DNA from: an uncultured Atopostipes sp.
GTDB lineage: Bacteria; Bacillota; Bacilli; Lactobacillales; Carnobacteriaceae_A
DNA length: 7,874 bases
NCBI GenBank assembly: GCA_947296835.1
Contig: CAMYQS010000054.1
Span: forward strand, 1-7,874
Direction of reading: 5' to 3'
Of the stretch, positions 1-6,700 are shown one piece after another. Within the stretch, counting starts at the first letter, position 1. Each line of letters starts with the position of its first letter. The notes under the pieces were generated by a model. That model made no database searches. It had not been told where the DNA came from and worked only from the letters and a program-made list of their open reading frames with translations. The position numbers and the translations under genes were made by a program.

Positions 1-1395
1 GATATTGAAAGACTCGATAGGACGAATAGGTGGGCCTGAAGGCGCGTAATAATCAGTTTCTTCATAATTACTTTTATGAACTGGATTCTGAATGACATAA
101 TTATTTTTCTTTGCAAACTGAAAAAAACTTCTTAACTTGCTTCTATTAATTTTTCTATAATTTCGGTTATTAAACATTAATAAATAAGAATCTACAATTT
201 CTTGGGTTATTGAAGACCAATTATAAACCTCGAAATTTTCATTAATGCTTTTTATAAAATTTGTTATTACATCAAAATTACTGTGTATTGATTTCCATTT
301 TAAACCTTTAATAGCATTCTTCTTTTTCATATTTTTACTTCTCAACACTTCAATATTTAAATAATGAATTAGTAATTTCTGAAAATTATCAGGTATATCA
401 TTTATTTTCTTCTTTATTTTTCTTTTTTCAATTTCATTCAGATCAATTAATTTTAATTCATCATCTACAACTCTTAACTCAGTTGATTCATAACAAAAAT
501 ATAACTCTTTCATTTCCAGAAAATTTAGTAAGTAAATAATACTCCTATTTAATATAGTTTTGTCTTTTTTAGTTTGTCGAGATATTTCATTAAAGTTTGT
601 GGTAAACCATGAATGATTGATATGATTTATAAATTTAAATTTATGAATTTGTTCATCATCAATAATTTTATATTCTTCTTTTTCTAAACAATTAAATAAC
701 GGCATAATTACTCTTGAAACATCATTTATATATCCATTTGATTCTAAATTGTTTGATAGATAAGCCATAAACTCGCGGAATAATTGATTTGTCGCTTTAC
801 TTTCTATCCATTCGCATTGCTCCATGTTTTCACACAAATTATATATGCTTCTTCGTTCCATACAACTATTACAATATCCATGTGGATATTCTTTTTTTAA
901 TTCTATCCCACAATCACTACATCTCTCAGAATCAAAAAAGTAATCTAAAATATCATCGTTATAATATGCTAGTTTATTTAATGTTCTTGGAAACCAAGGA
1001 AATGGTTCACTACTGAATTTAATACTTTTTTTTGAGTAAAGATAAGCAACCATAGCATTTAATTGAAATTGACTTTTAGAAGTACTTATTTCGTCATAAT
1101 TTATTTGCAATTTATCTTCAATAAAAATATTAGTATCATGAATTTCAAGTACTTTACGAAAATCATTAGTACATTTATATTGCCAAGAAATACTCATATC
1201 ACTTTTCGAAATAAACTTTATAAAATCATAAGAGTAGTCATTTTTCCAACTATCCTGGAATAACACTAATCTTTTAGCTTTCAATTTAATAGATTCTAAG
1301 TTTAATATATTTGTACAATTAGTACATTTTCCTGATGTTTCAATTATTTTAACCCCTGTTTTTTTACCACAAATTGGACAATTCATTTGCTTCAA
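1..1395 (-). CDS. Large zinc-ribbon tyrosine recombinase-like protein (TnpB-like), 3' end outside window
   Basis: The reading frame is uninterrupted from a TTG at 1395 to the left edge, giving 465 codons and no stop, so the gene is partial. TTG is chosen because a strong AAGGAGG lies 7 nt upstream; the next ATG (1386) is too far away. Residues 6-9 (CPIC) and 24-27 (CTNC) form one zinc ribbon; C159/C162 and C175/C178 form a second. Residues about 185-365 are mostly charged and helical in appearance, and I recognise no family there. Residues about 366-442 look like the SAM-like core-binding domain of tyrosine recombinases, with the typical ending LRSFFQFAKKNNYVIQNPV. A Pro-rich hinge (APSGPPIRP) follows. 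The catalytic R-H-R-H-Y domain would lie beyond the edge and is inferred, not seen. Size and position fit TnpB of Tn554-type transposons (about 630 aa). It is the third gene of the recombinase operon, 12 nt after the HTH gene. Confidence 0.8.
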   Translation of the reverse strand, partial: MKQMNCPICGKKTGVKIIETSGKCTNCTNILNLESIKLKAKRLVLFQDSWKNDYSYDFIKFISKSDMSISWQYKCTNDFRKVLEIHDTNIFIEDKLQINYDEISTSKSQFQLNAMVAYLYSKKSIKFSSEPFPWFPRTLNKLAYYNDDILDYFFDSERCSDCGIELKKEYPHGYCNSCMERRSIYNLCENMEQCEWIESKATNQLFREFMAYLSNNLESNGYINDVSRVIMPLFNCLEKEEYKIIDDEQIHKFKFINHINHSWFTTNFNEISRQTKKDKTILNRSIIYLLNFLEMKELYFCYESTELRVVDDELKLIDLNEIEKRKIKKKINDIPDNFQKLLIHYLNIEVLRSKNMKKKNAIKGLKWKSIHSNFDVITNFIKSINENFEVYNWSSITQEIVDSYLLMFNNRNYRKINRSKLRSFFQFAKKNNYVIQNPVHKSNYEETDYYAPSGPPIRPIESFNI

Positions 1396-1400
1396 ATCTA

Positions 1401-1409
1401 CACCTCCTT
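1401..1409 (-). promoter_or_regulatory. Ribosome binding site that sets the TTG start of the large recombinase
   Basis: AAGGAGGTG on the minus strand overlaps the TAA stop of the HTH gene (1410-1408) and lies 7 nt before TTG at 1395. The match to the anti-Shine-Dalgarno is near perfect. The overlap with the upstream stop suggests translational coupling of the two genes. Confidence 0.8.
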
Positions 1410-1722
1410 AAATCGGTGGCAGTGGTCTATCATTATTTACTACTTTTAACTGCTCTTTTTGTTGTAGTGATTCTTTTTTCTCTACTTTATTCATATTTGT
1501 AGATTTATGAATGATTAAATCATTAGGCTTACATTCTAATGCTGTACATAGAGCATCTAGTGTTTCCATTCTCATCATTTTAGGCTTCTCATTAATTAAT
1601 TTCGAAACAGAGGCAGGAGTAATCGAATACCCTGCCTTGTCTTCCATCACCATTATTAGATCAGTAGCACTCCAAATTTCTTTTTTTGCCATCACTTGTC
1701 TTAATTTCCAATCTAAACTCAT
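1408..1722 (-). CDS. Small HTH (Cro/C1-type) DNA-binding protein, middle gene of the recombinase trio
   Basis: A 104-residue protein. Residues about 5-71 resemble the Cro/C1-type helix-turn-helix fold: a first helix pair around WSATDLIMVMED, a probable recognition helix ITPASVSKLIN (34-44), and the typical closing helix METLDALCTALECKPNDLI. The last 30 residues are a charged, flexible-looking tail ending RPLPPI. ATG 1722 is preferred because GGAGG sits 9 nt upstream; an in-frame ATG at 1731 abuts that GGAGG directly and is a poorer start (it would give 107 aa). The gene follows the recombinase stop by 1 nt, and its own stop overlaps the next gene's ribosome binding site, so all three are co-transcribed. 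Likely roles, by inference, are repressor of the operon or an accessory factor for excision/integration. In size and partnership it corresponds to Tn554 TnpC (125 aa), but Tn554 has that gene last, and I cannot claim homology. Confidence 0.85.
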   Translation of the reverse strand: MSLDWKLRQVMAKKEIWSATDLIMVMEDKAGYSITPASVSKLINEKPKMMRMETLDALCTALECKPNDLIIHKSTNMNKVEKKESLQQKEQLKVVNNDRPLPPI

Positions 1723-1723
1723 A

Positions 1724-2803
1724 TTACTCATCCTCCAATTCTAATAACTCTTGTTTCCATTTTCTTTGTGCAACTTTAATTCTTTTTTCAATATAATCTG
1801 AACTTGCATCTAAGTAACCTGCAGTAGTAGCAATATTTGAGTGTCCTAATAACTTACTTATAGTCAAAATATCAACTCCTCTACCTGCTAAATCAGTCGC
1901 AAAAGCATGTCTCAGCTGATGTGCACTAAATCTTTCACTTTCTGGAATTCCTGCTTTCTTTTCTCTTCTCGCAAGATTAGCTCTCATTGCATCTCTTGTA
2001 ACTCGATCCCCAGATTCTGTTAAGAATAAGGGAATTTCATTTTCATAATTACCATTAAATAGTACATGAACATTTTTTAAATACCATTCTAACAATTTCC
2101 TTGAACCATTAATTAATGGTACCCATCTTTGTTTTGGGCCCGTCCCCCTGCTTCCTTTGCCATATCTAATGTTAATTTTTCCAATTTCAGTTGTTCCTAA
2201 ATCAAAACGTACATCTGAGACATCAACCATTGTCAATTCATTAATTCTTATACCTAAAAGTCCTAATAATTTAAAAAATACGTAGTCTCTTGCCACTGTT
2301 TTATATTTTCTACTATATTTCATTTCTTCAATTAAAAAATCAAAAAATATATCCACAATTTCTTTTTTTGGAGGTACAACTTTTATATCATTATCATCTC
2401 TTCTATGAAAAAATTTATTAAATTGATCAAAAACATCTGGAACAGTTACACCGATTTTTTGATATATTTCTAAACTCTTTCGAGTTCTTAAATAATTTAA
2501 AAAAGTTGATATATTAGATTGATATTTTCTTCTGGTTGAATGTGCTAAATTTCTTCCAACTAAATTTGCATAGAATTTATCCACGTCTTCTGGCGTAATA
2601 TCCCAAATATATTTGTCAATTAATTCCAAAAACTCTTTGATATTTCTTAAATTTAGAGCGATAGATTCTTCTGTATATCCTACTGCTCGTTGTTGCAATT
2701 CCCAACCAGAAATCAAACTTTGCTGGAATTTGTTCATCTCCTCAATAGTATATAACCTCTCGTTGTCATCAGAACCATTAATTATTCTTAGTTTATTATT
2801 CAT
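1724..2803 (-). CDS. Tyrosine recombinase / integrase (Tn554 TnpA-like)
   Basis: A 359-residue protein, numbered from ATG 2803. An N-terminal SAM-like core-binding domain spans about 20-110. The catalytic domain spans about 145-345 and has the full active-site set: R186 (in GIRINEL), K216 (in YGKGS), H295 and R298 (in HQLRH), H321 (in LGHSN) and the nucleophile Y330 (in TTAGYLD). It should therefore cut and rejoin DNA through a 3'-phosphotyrosine link. The frame opens further, to a GTG at 2833, but that start falls inside a perfect dyad and has no good ribosome site; ATG 2803 has AAGGCGAG 10 nt upstream and gives a length close to Tn554 TnpA (361 aa). It is first in the operon and reads inward from the element end, whose junction with radC is about 95 bp upstream. 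It may act with the large recombinase encoded two genes downstream. Confidence 0.93.
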   Translation of the reverse strand: MNNKLRIINGSDDNERLYTIEEMNKFQQSLISGWELQQRAVGYTEESIALNLRNIKEFLELIDKYIWDITPEDVDKFYANLVGRNLAHSTRRKYQSNISTFLNYLRTRKSLEIYQKIGVTVPDVFDQFNKFFHRRDDNDIKVVPPKKEIVDIFFDFLIEEMKYSRKYKTVARDYVFFKLLGLLGIRINELTMVDVSDVRFDLGTTEIGKINIRYGKGSRGTGPKQRWVPLINGSRKLLEWYLKNVHVLFNGNYENEIPLFLTESGDRVTRDAMRANLARREKKAGIPESERFSAHQLRHAFATDLAGRGVDILTISKLLGHSNIATTAGYLDASSDYIEKRIKVAQRKWKQELLELEDE

Positions 2804-2821
2804 AAAACGCACTCTCGCCTT

Positions 2822-2838
2822 ATTAGGTAACACCTAAT
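2822..2838. promoter_or_regulatory. Perfect dyad in the recombinase leader: possible operator or recombinase arm site
   Basis: ATTAGGT-AAC-ACCTAAT is a perfect 7-bp inverted repeat with a 3-bp spacer. It lies just downstream of the predicted -10 and 19 bp before ATG 2803, where a bound repressor would block transcription. The HTH protein encoded in the same operon is the obvious candidate ligand. Alternatively it could be a recombinase-binding site near the element end. Function is inferred from position and symmetry only. Confidence 0.5.
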
Positions 2839-2854
2839 TATTTTAGTTGTCATC

Positions 2855-2883
2855 ATAATAACATACCGTAAAGACTTAGTCTA
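2855..2883 (-). promoter_or_regulatory. Candidate sigma-A promoter of the recombinase operon
   Basis: On the minus strand, TAGACT (2883-2878, 4 of 6 matches to TTGACA) is followed after 17 bp by TATTAT (2860-2855, 5 of 6 matches to TATAAT). Transcription would start near 2848, some 45 nt before ATG 2803, with the dyad inside the early transcribed region. The promoter lies inside the element end, so it would travel with the element. The -35 overlaps the last codons of the truncated radC frame. Confidence 0.45.
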
Positions 2884-3262
2884 ACTTTCCTATAATCCGA
2901 TGATTATGTGCAACCATGATAGAATTAGCTGAGCTAAGTATGGCAACACGTAAAACACACGCTGGTGAAACAATGCTGGAATTCAAATTTCCTACATGGG
3001 CAACATTTACCGCCAACGGTCGATTTTTTGTGTCTAATGTTAAAACGACAAAAACCTCTCTATCTAAGTCTTCCAGGAAATCTTTAAAAATCTCATAGGC
3101 ATGGTCTGGGCTCCCAACAAACCTCCGTTTATACATAAGACTTGCTTCTTTTACTAGTCGCACTGAAACAATGTCGACACGTTTAGCAGCTACACGCTCA
3201 TTCCCACACACATTACTTTTTGAAAATTCTCCATTTAGGTCATACACTTTTTCCAATGACAT
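2876..3262 (-). pseudogene. radC: radC-like JAB-domain gene, short mobile-element type, truncated by the insertion
   Basis: The visible frame has 128 codons: 121 native residues, then a foreign tail RIIGKLD encoded by the element end. Residues about 28-121 match the RadC/JAB (MPN) family, including DREVFVVLTLDTKNRPLAVN, GNLNSSIVSPACVLRVAILS and the metal-site start MVAHNH. The family normally continues HNHPSGD and a further SxxD region, which completes the zinc site; all of that is missing, so any metal-dependent activity should be lost. The short N-terminus, without the HhH region of chromosomal RadC, is typical of ICE-, plasmid- and phage-borne copies of about 150 aa. ATG 3262 lies only 2 nt after AAAGGAGG; TTG 3256 (8 nt away) is better spaced and may be the true start. 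The molecular role of short RadC proteins is unsettled. The 3' remainder should lie beyond the far end of the element. Confidence 0.88.
2892..2907. other. Element-radC junction with imperfect core-type dyad (candidate att site)
   Basis: On the plus strand, ATAATC-CGAT-GATTAT is a 6-bp inverted repeat around a 4-bp centre, placed exactly on the break in RadC similarity. The right arm (2902-2907) comes from the radC codons for His-Asn-His; the left arm (2892-2897) comes from the element. Two inverted arms flanking a short centre is the usual form of a tyrosine-recombinase core site. The exact crossover bases cannot be fixed without the other junction or an empty site. Confidence 0.5.
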
Positions 3263-3338
3263 TTCCTCCTTTTATGTTTTTGACAACAAAAATAGGGCAA
3301 TCATCTTTTACAATGATTGCCCTATATACTATATACAC
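3240..3338 (-). CDS. Possible 32-aa leader ORF overlapping the hairpin and the radC start
   Basis: A strong GAAGGAGG (core 3353-3349) follows directly after the DUF960 stop and lies 10 nt before a GTG at 3338. The resulting frame (MYIVYRAIIVKDDCPIFVV...) runs 32 codons through the hairpin at 3292-3325 and stops with TGA at 3242-3240, overlapping the first codons of radC in another frame. No other start uses this ribosome site. Ribosomes here would open the hairpin and could couple translation to radC, as in attenuation. I recognise no family, and it may be untranslated or a decayed remnant. Confidence 0.3.
   Translation of the reverse strand: MYIVYRAIIVKDDCPIFVVKNIKGGNVIGKSV
3287..3325 (-). 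terminator. Hairpin with U-run upstream of radC (intrinsic terminator or attenuator)
   Basis: ATAGGGCAATCAT (3292-3304) pairs perfectly with ATGATTGCCCTAT (3313-3325): a 13-bp stem with an 8-nt loop. On the minus strand the stem runs into TTTTTG, as an intrinsic terminator should; on the plus strand no T-run follows. It sits about 30 nt after the DUF960 stop and 30 nt before the radC start, so it may end DUF960 transcription or attenuate radC. Confidence 0.8.
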
Positions 3339-3356
3339 TATTCTTAAACCTCCTTC

Positions 3357-3655
3357 TTAGTATTCTTCAGGAAATAGCATCGTCTGGTAACCAGAATCAA
3401 TGACCCAGATTTTTTGATTAATACGATCTTCATCTGCTACTGATAAAAAGACTTCTTGACTCCAAGTTGGTTGTTCTTGTTTATGTAGGACTTTTATTCC
3501 CCATCAATACTCTCGATTTCAAAGATTTGAAAATAGTCCAGTTTCCGTCCTTTAGTAACTTCTTCGTCTATCAAATACCACAGAAATCCTTGTATAAGAA
3601 TTGATACCTCTTCATTTACTCGCCTAGTTGAATATCGTTCTTTGGATTTAAACAA
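3357..3655 (-). pseudogene. DUF960-family gene, broken by a one-base frameshift
   Basis: The first frame starts at TTG 3655, 8 nt after AGGGAGG. It encodes MFKSKERYSTRRVNEEV... through YFQIFEIESIDGE and stops at TAA 3496-3494 (53 aa). Reading shifted by one base at the GGGG run (3502-3499) resumes a second frame, from IKVLHKQEQPTWSQEVF to KIWVIDSGYQTMLFPEEY, ending at TAA 3359-3357. Joined, the product is about 99 residues and looks like the DUF960 family: MFKSKERY start, a KxxHxQExPxW middle, and a VIDxGxxxTMLxxEEY end. The family is common on ICEs and plasmids of Bacillota and has no known function. One missing G in the run would explain the break, as would a -1 slip or a sequencing error. 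Upstream is the hsdR terminator; downstream, 9 nt or less from the stop, is a ribosome site of its own and then the radC hairpin. Confidence 0.8.
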
Positions 3656-3663
3656 CTACAAAA

Positions 3664-3670
3664 CCTCCCT
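3664..3670 (-). promoter_or_regulatory. Ribosome binding site that sets the TTG start of the DUF960 gene
   Basis: AGGGAGG on the minus strand lies 8 nt before TTG 3655. An earlier TTG is followed at once by TAG, so 3655 is the only workable start, and the protein then opens with the family's MFKSKERY. Confidence 0.65.
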
Positions 3671-3683
3671 AATTTAATTTTTT

Positions 3684-3725
3684 GCACAAAAATAGCCCAA
3701 GAGTCATTAAACTCTTGAGCTATTT
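3684..3725 (-). terminator. Intrinsic terminator of the hsd operon
   Basis: AAATAGC-C-CAAGAGT (3690-3704) pairs with ACTCTTG-A-GCTATTT (3711-3725): two 7-bp stem segments with a single C/A mismatch and a 6-nt loop. On the minus strand the stem leads into TTTTTGTG. It lies about 70 nt after the hsdR stop and 28 nt before the DUF960 start. The stretch 3726-3796 between it and hsdR is very AT-rich (including an alternating AT run) and holds no gene I can see. Confidence 0.8.
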
Positions 3726-3796
3726 AAAATGTTATTCAACTTTATAATATATATATGAAATTTATTTACAGTATCTGGTTAACTAACTTTGATAGT

Positions 3797-6700
3797 TCAA
3801 CTATTGAAATCCTTAAAGTTTTCAGCTTGCTCCATTACTTTTTCAAATATAACTTCATCCCATTCTGGTGGATACCCATTTTCATATAGTAAGACTGTCA
3901 ATTCCATATTTAACTGGTTTTTAATATCGTCCCTACGAGACCAATCTACATATTGAGATTTATCAACTACTAAGTTTTTTATCTTTTTAGCTAATTTTAG
4001 TGAATTTTCATTTGAATATGAAAAGCCATGATCATCTCTAACTTTAATTAAAATATCGTAGAATGCTTTCTCTTCATAGCTAATTCCCAACTTCTCAAAT
4101 GACGTTTTATCGGTTTCTAAATCTTTTAAGATTTCAAGAAGCTTGTCCGATAAGTTATTTACAAAATCCTCTACTACCTCACTAGTAAAAACTAATTTAT
4201 CACGACTATTATATTCATCCACTATTCTTCTTAATCTCTCATTAAATTCTATTGACTTAACTTTATTGGTCCTACCATACTCATTTATGGCTTTTCTTAG
4301 AAGTCGTAGAAGTGCATTGAACTTCGATATAGGTAAATCAATTTCGTCAAGCTGGTTTATAAACTTTTCACTGTACAAGTCAATTGATTTCTCTTCATCT
4401 ACTATATTTTCAATACCTGTAAAAAGTATAGCTTCTTGAACCATAGCTTCGACCTTTAAATTCATTATCTCCGCATCAGGACTTTCACCTTTAGTTTGCT
4501 TGTAGATGATAGACCGTACTGCAAAGTAGAACTGAGCCCTAGACACTTCTAAATCTCTTAGTTCCCCTGAAGGTGCACAAATACTATATGAAGATTTTAA
4601 CCTTCTCGTTAACCCCATAAATCTAGTTTCTAAATCTTTACTAGCCTGCACATACTCAGCTGCTTTATTTAAAGAATTTAAACGTTCTAAAGGCTCGCCT
4701 TCATAATATTCAGTTGCATTAAAGTTAGAAAAAAGATCATCTATTAATGATAGAAGATTTTTAAAAATTCCTAAAGTTATATTTATCTCATCAATTGGAT
4801 TTTCTTTTGGGTCATTATAAGATTTGATAGCTTCCATCATCTGGTTTTTTATCCCTATGTAATCTACGATTAAACCTTGATCTTTTCCGTCAAAAACACG
4901 ATTAACTCTAGAAATCGTCTGAATTAATGTATGTTTTTGTAGTGGTTTATCAATATACATGACCGCTAGTGATGGTACATCAAATCCAGTAATCCACATG
5001 TCTACTACTATAGCTATTTTAAAATTTGAATCATTATTTTTAAATTGCCTTGCTAACATCTTTCGGTATTCTTTAGTTCCACATATATCGTATAATTCTT
5101 GCCTATCGTTCTGACCTCTTGTCGCAACCATATTAATTTTGGGTAAAGAAATGAGTTTATCCAACTGATTTTTATTAAGCTTATCTTCATTTTCAGACTT
5201 ACGCTTACTACCCCAATCTGGTTGTATTATTAATATTTCCTGTAGTAACTGATATGCTATTTCTCTACTTGAGCATACAATCATAGCTTTTTGCACTATC
5301 TCAGGTTTCTCATATGTTAATTTTTTATAGTGTTTTACAATATCAGATGCAATCAGCTGTAAACGATCTTTATTACCTAGTATCTGGTTCATTTTAGACA
5401 TAGATTTTTGACTTTCTTCGACTTGAGCAGGGTTTGCCCCTTCACCTAATACTCGGTCATAATATTTTTGAATCTCTTTTGCTTTTTCATCTGACATTAT
5501 TACTCTGGCCAATCTGGGCTCATAAGCAATTCTCTCAGTAATACCATCATCACTAGATTGTTTCATAGTATAGCTGTCTACTATGTCACCAAATACAGCA
5601 ATAGTTTCATCAATCGGCGTCCCAGTAAACCCACAATACGTAGCATTCGGGAAACTATCTCTTAAATATTTCGCGAATCCATGTGTGGTTACTACTCCTT
5701 CTTCTGTTTTCTTTACTTTAGAAGTTACTCCTGTCTGTGTTCGGTGAGCTTCATCTGATATACAAATAATATTTGATCTATCTGATAACAACCCTGTACC
5801 TTCATAGAATTTTTGAATAGTTGTAAGGTAAATTCCACCACTCGGTTTATTTAGTAAAGTTTCAGCTAAATCTTCTCTGTTTTCTATGCTACGTACATCG
5901 TTTTCATTCAAAAATTGTTTTGCGGCAACAAAAAGTTCTGAAGTTTGTGTATCCAGATCTTCTCGATCAGTTAGAATCACTACTGTTGGATTTTTCATCT
6001 TTTTATTATCCCTTAGGGCAATTAATCTTGATAGAAATAACATAGTATAGGTTTTACCACTTCCAGTAGCACCGAAATATGTACCACCTTTTCCATCGCC
6101 TTTTGGTCGCATATGATTCTTTATATTTTCAAACATTTTATTTGCAGCAAAAAACTGAGGATAGCGGCATACTATAGCTTCTTCTTTTCTACTGTCATCC
6201 GGATAAAAAATGAAATCTCTTAGAATTGCTAATAAACGTTCTTTTGAGAATGCTCCTGAAGCCATCGTAATCAGTGAGCTGATTCCTTGTGAAGTCGTTT
6301 CATCTTCCTTTATTTTATTCCAACCATAGTAGTACTCATATGGAGTAAAAATACTCCCTAATCGAGTATTTACTCCATCACTGATTACTGACAAAAAGTT
6401 ATAACGCATCAAATTTGGGATATCTCTACGGTATCTAATTGAAATTTGTTCCCAAGCATCATAAATAGTTTTATTTTCTTCAATAGCTGTCTTAAATTCC
6501 CAGATTACTACAGGTATTCCATTAATAAAAATTAATAAATCTGGTCTTCTTAATCTTTCTCCCTGCACCGAATACTGATTAACAACTTTGAAAATATTAT
6601 TATCTGGTTTATCAAAATCTATATACTCTATGTGAAGAGCATCTTTACTTTTCTCATCCCGTATTAAATCAAAACCTTTATTTACTAACTGAAAAGCCTC

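Larger units (their letters stand above)
1..2898 (-). mobile_element. Tn554-like recombinase-trio transposon, one end, inserted in radC
   Basis: RadC similarity stops abruptly at about 2899, after the codons for His-Asn-His. Unrelated DNA follows that carries a promoter and three tightly linked genes: tyrosine recombinase, HTH protein and zinc-ribbon recombinase-like protein. Tn554 and relatives are known to insert site-specifically in radC and to carry two unequal tyrosine recombinases plus a small third protein, with the operon reading inward from one end. The same layout is seen here. The other end, any cargo genes and the 3' part of radC would lie left of the window. I see no terminal inverted repeat, as expected for this family, although only one end is visible. 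Family assignment rests on architecture and target gene, not on an alignment. Confidence 0.75.

Noticed and set aside
789..1263. Two plus-strand open frames of 75 and 66 codons
   Set aside because: They lie opposite the unbroken 465-codon minus-strand recombinase frame, have no ribosome sites and resemble no protein family.
1511..1744. Plus-strand open frame of 77 codons
   Set aside because: It is antisense to the HTH gene, whose minus-strand frame has a clear domain and a ribosome site.
2804..2833. GTG start adding ten residues to the recombinase
   Set aside because: The GTG lies within the dyad and has no proper ribosome site; ATG 2803 has one and gives the family length. Not fully excluded.
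2613..2837. Plus-strand open frame of 74 codons
   Set aside because: It is antisense to the N-terminal part of the catalytic recombinase.
2916..3098. Plus-strand open frame of 60 codons
   Set aside because: It is antisense to conserved RadC codons; openness follows from the codons of the other strand.
3742..3757. Alternating AT run as a promoter -10 for the DUF960 gene
   Set aside because: No convincing -35 at a suitable distance, and a terminator lies between it and the gene.
3792..3804. ATAGTT-C-AACTAT palindrome over the hsdR stop as a terminator
   Set aside because: One-nt loop, AT-only stem and no U-run. The proper terminator lies at 3684-3725.
4143..4439. Plus-strand open frame of 98 codons
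   Set aside because: It is antisense to the HsdR C-terminal region, with a low-complexity Ser/Leu-rich translation and no start signal.
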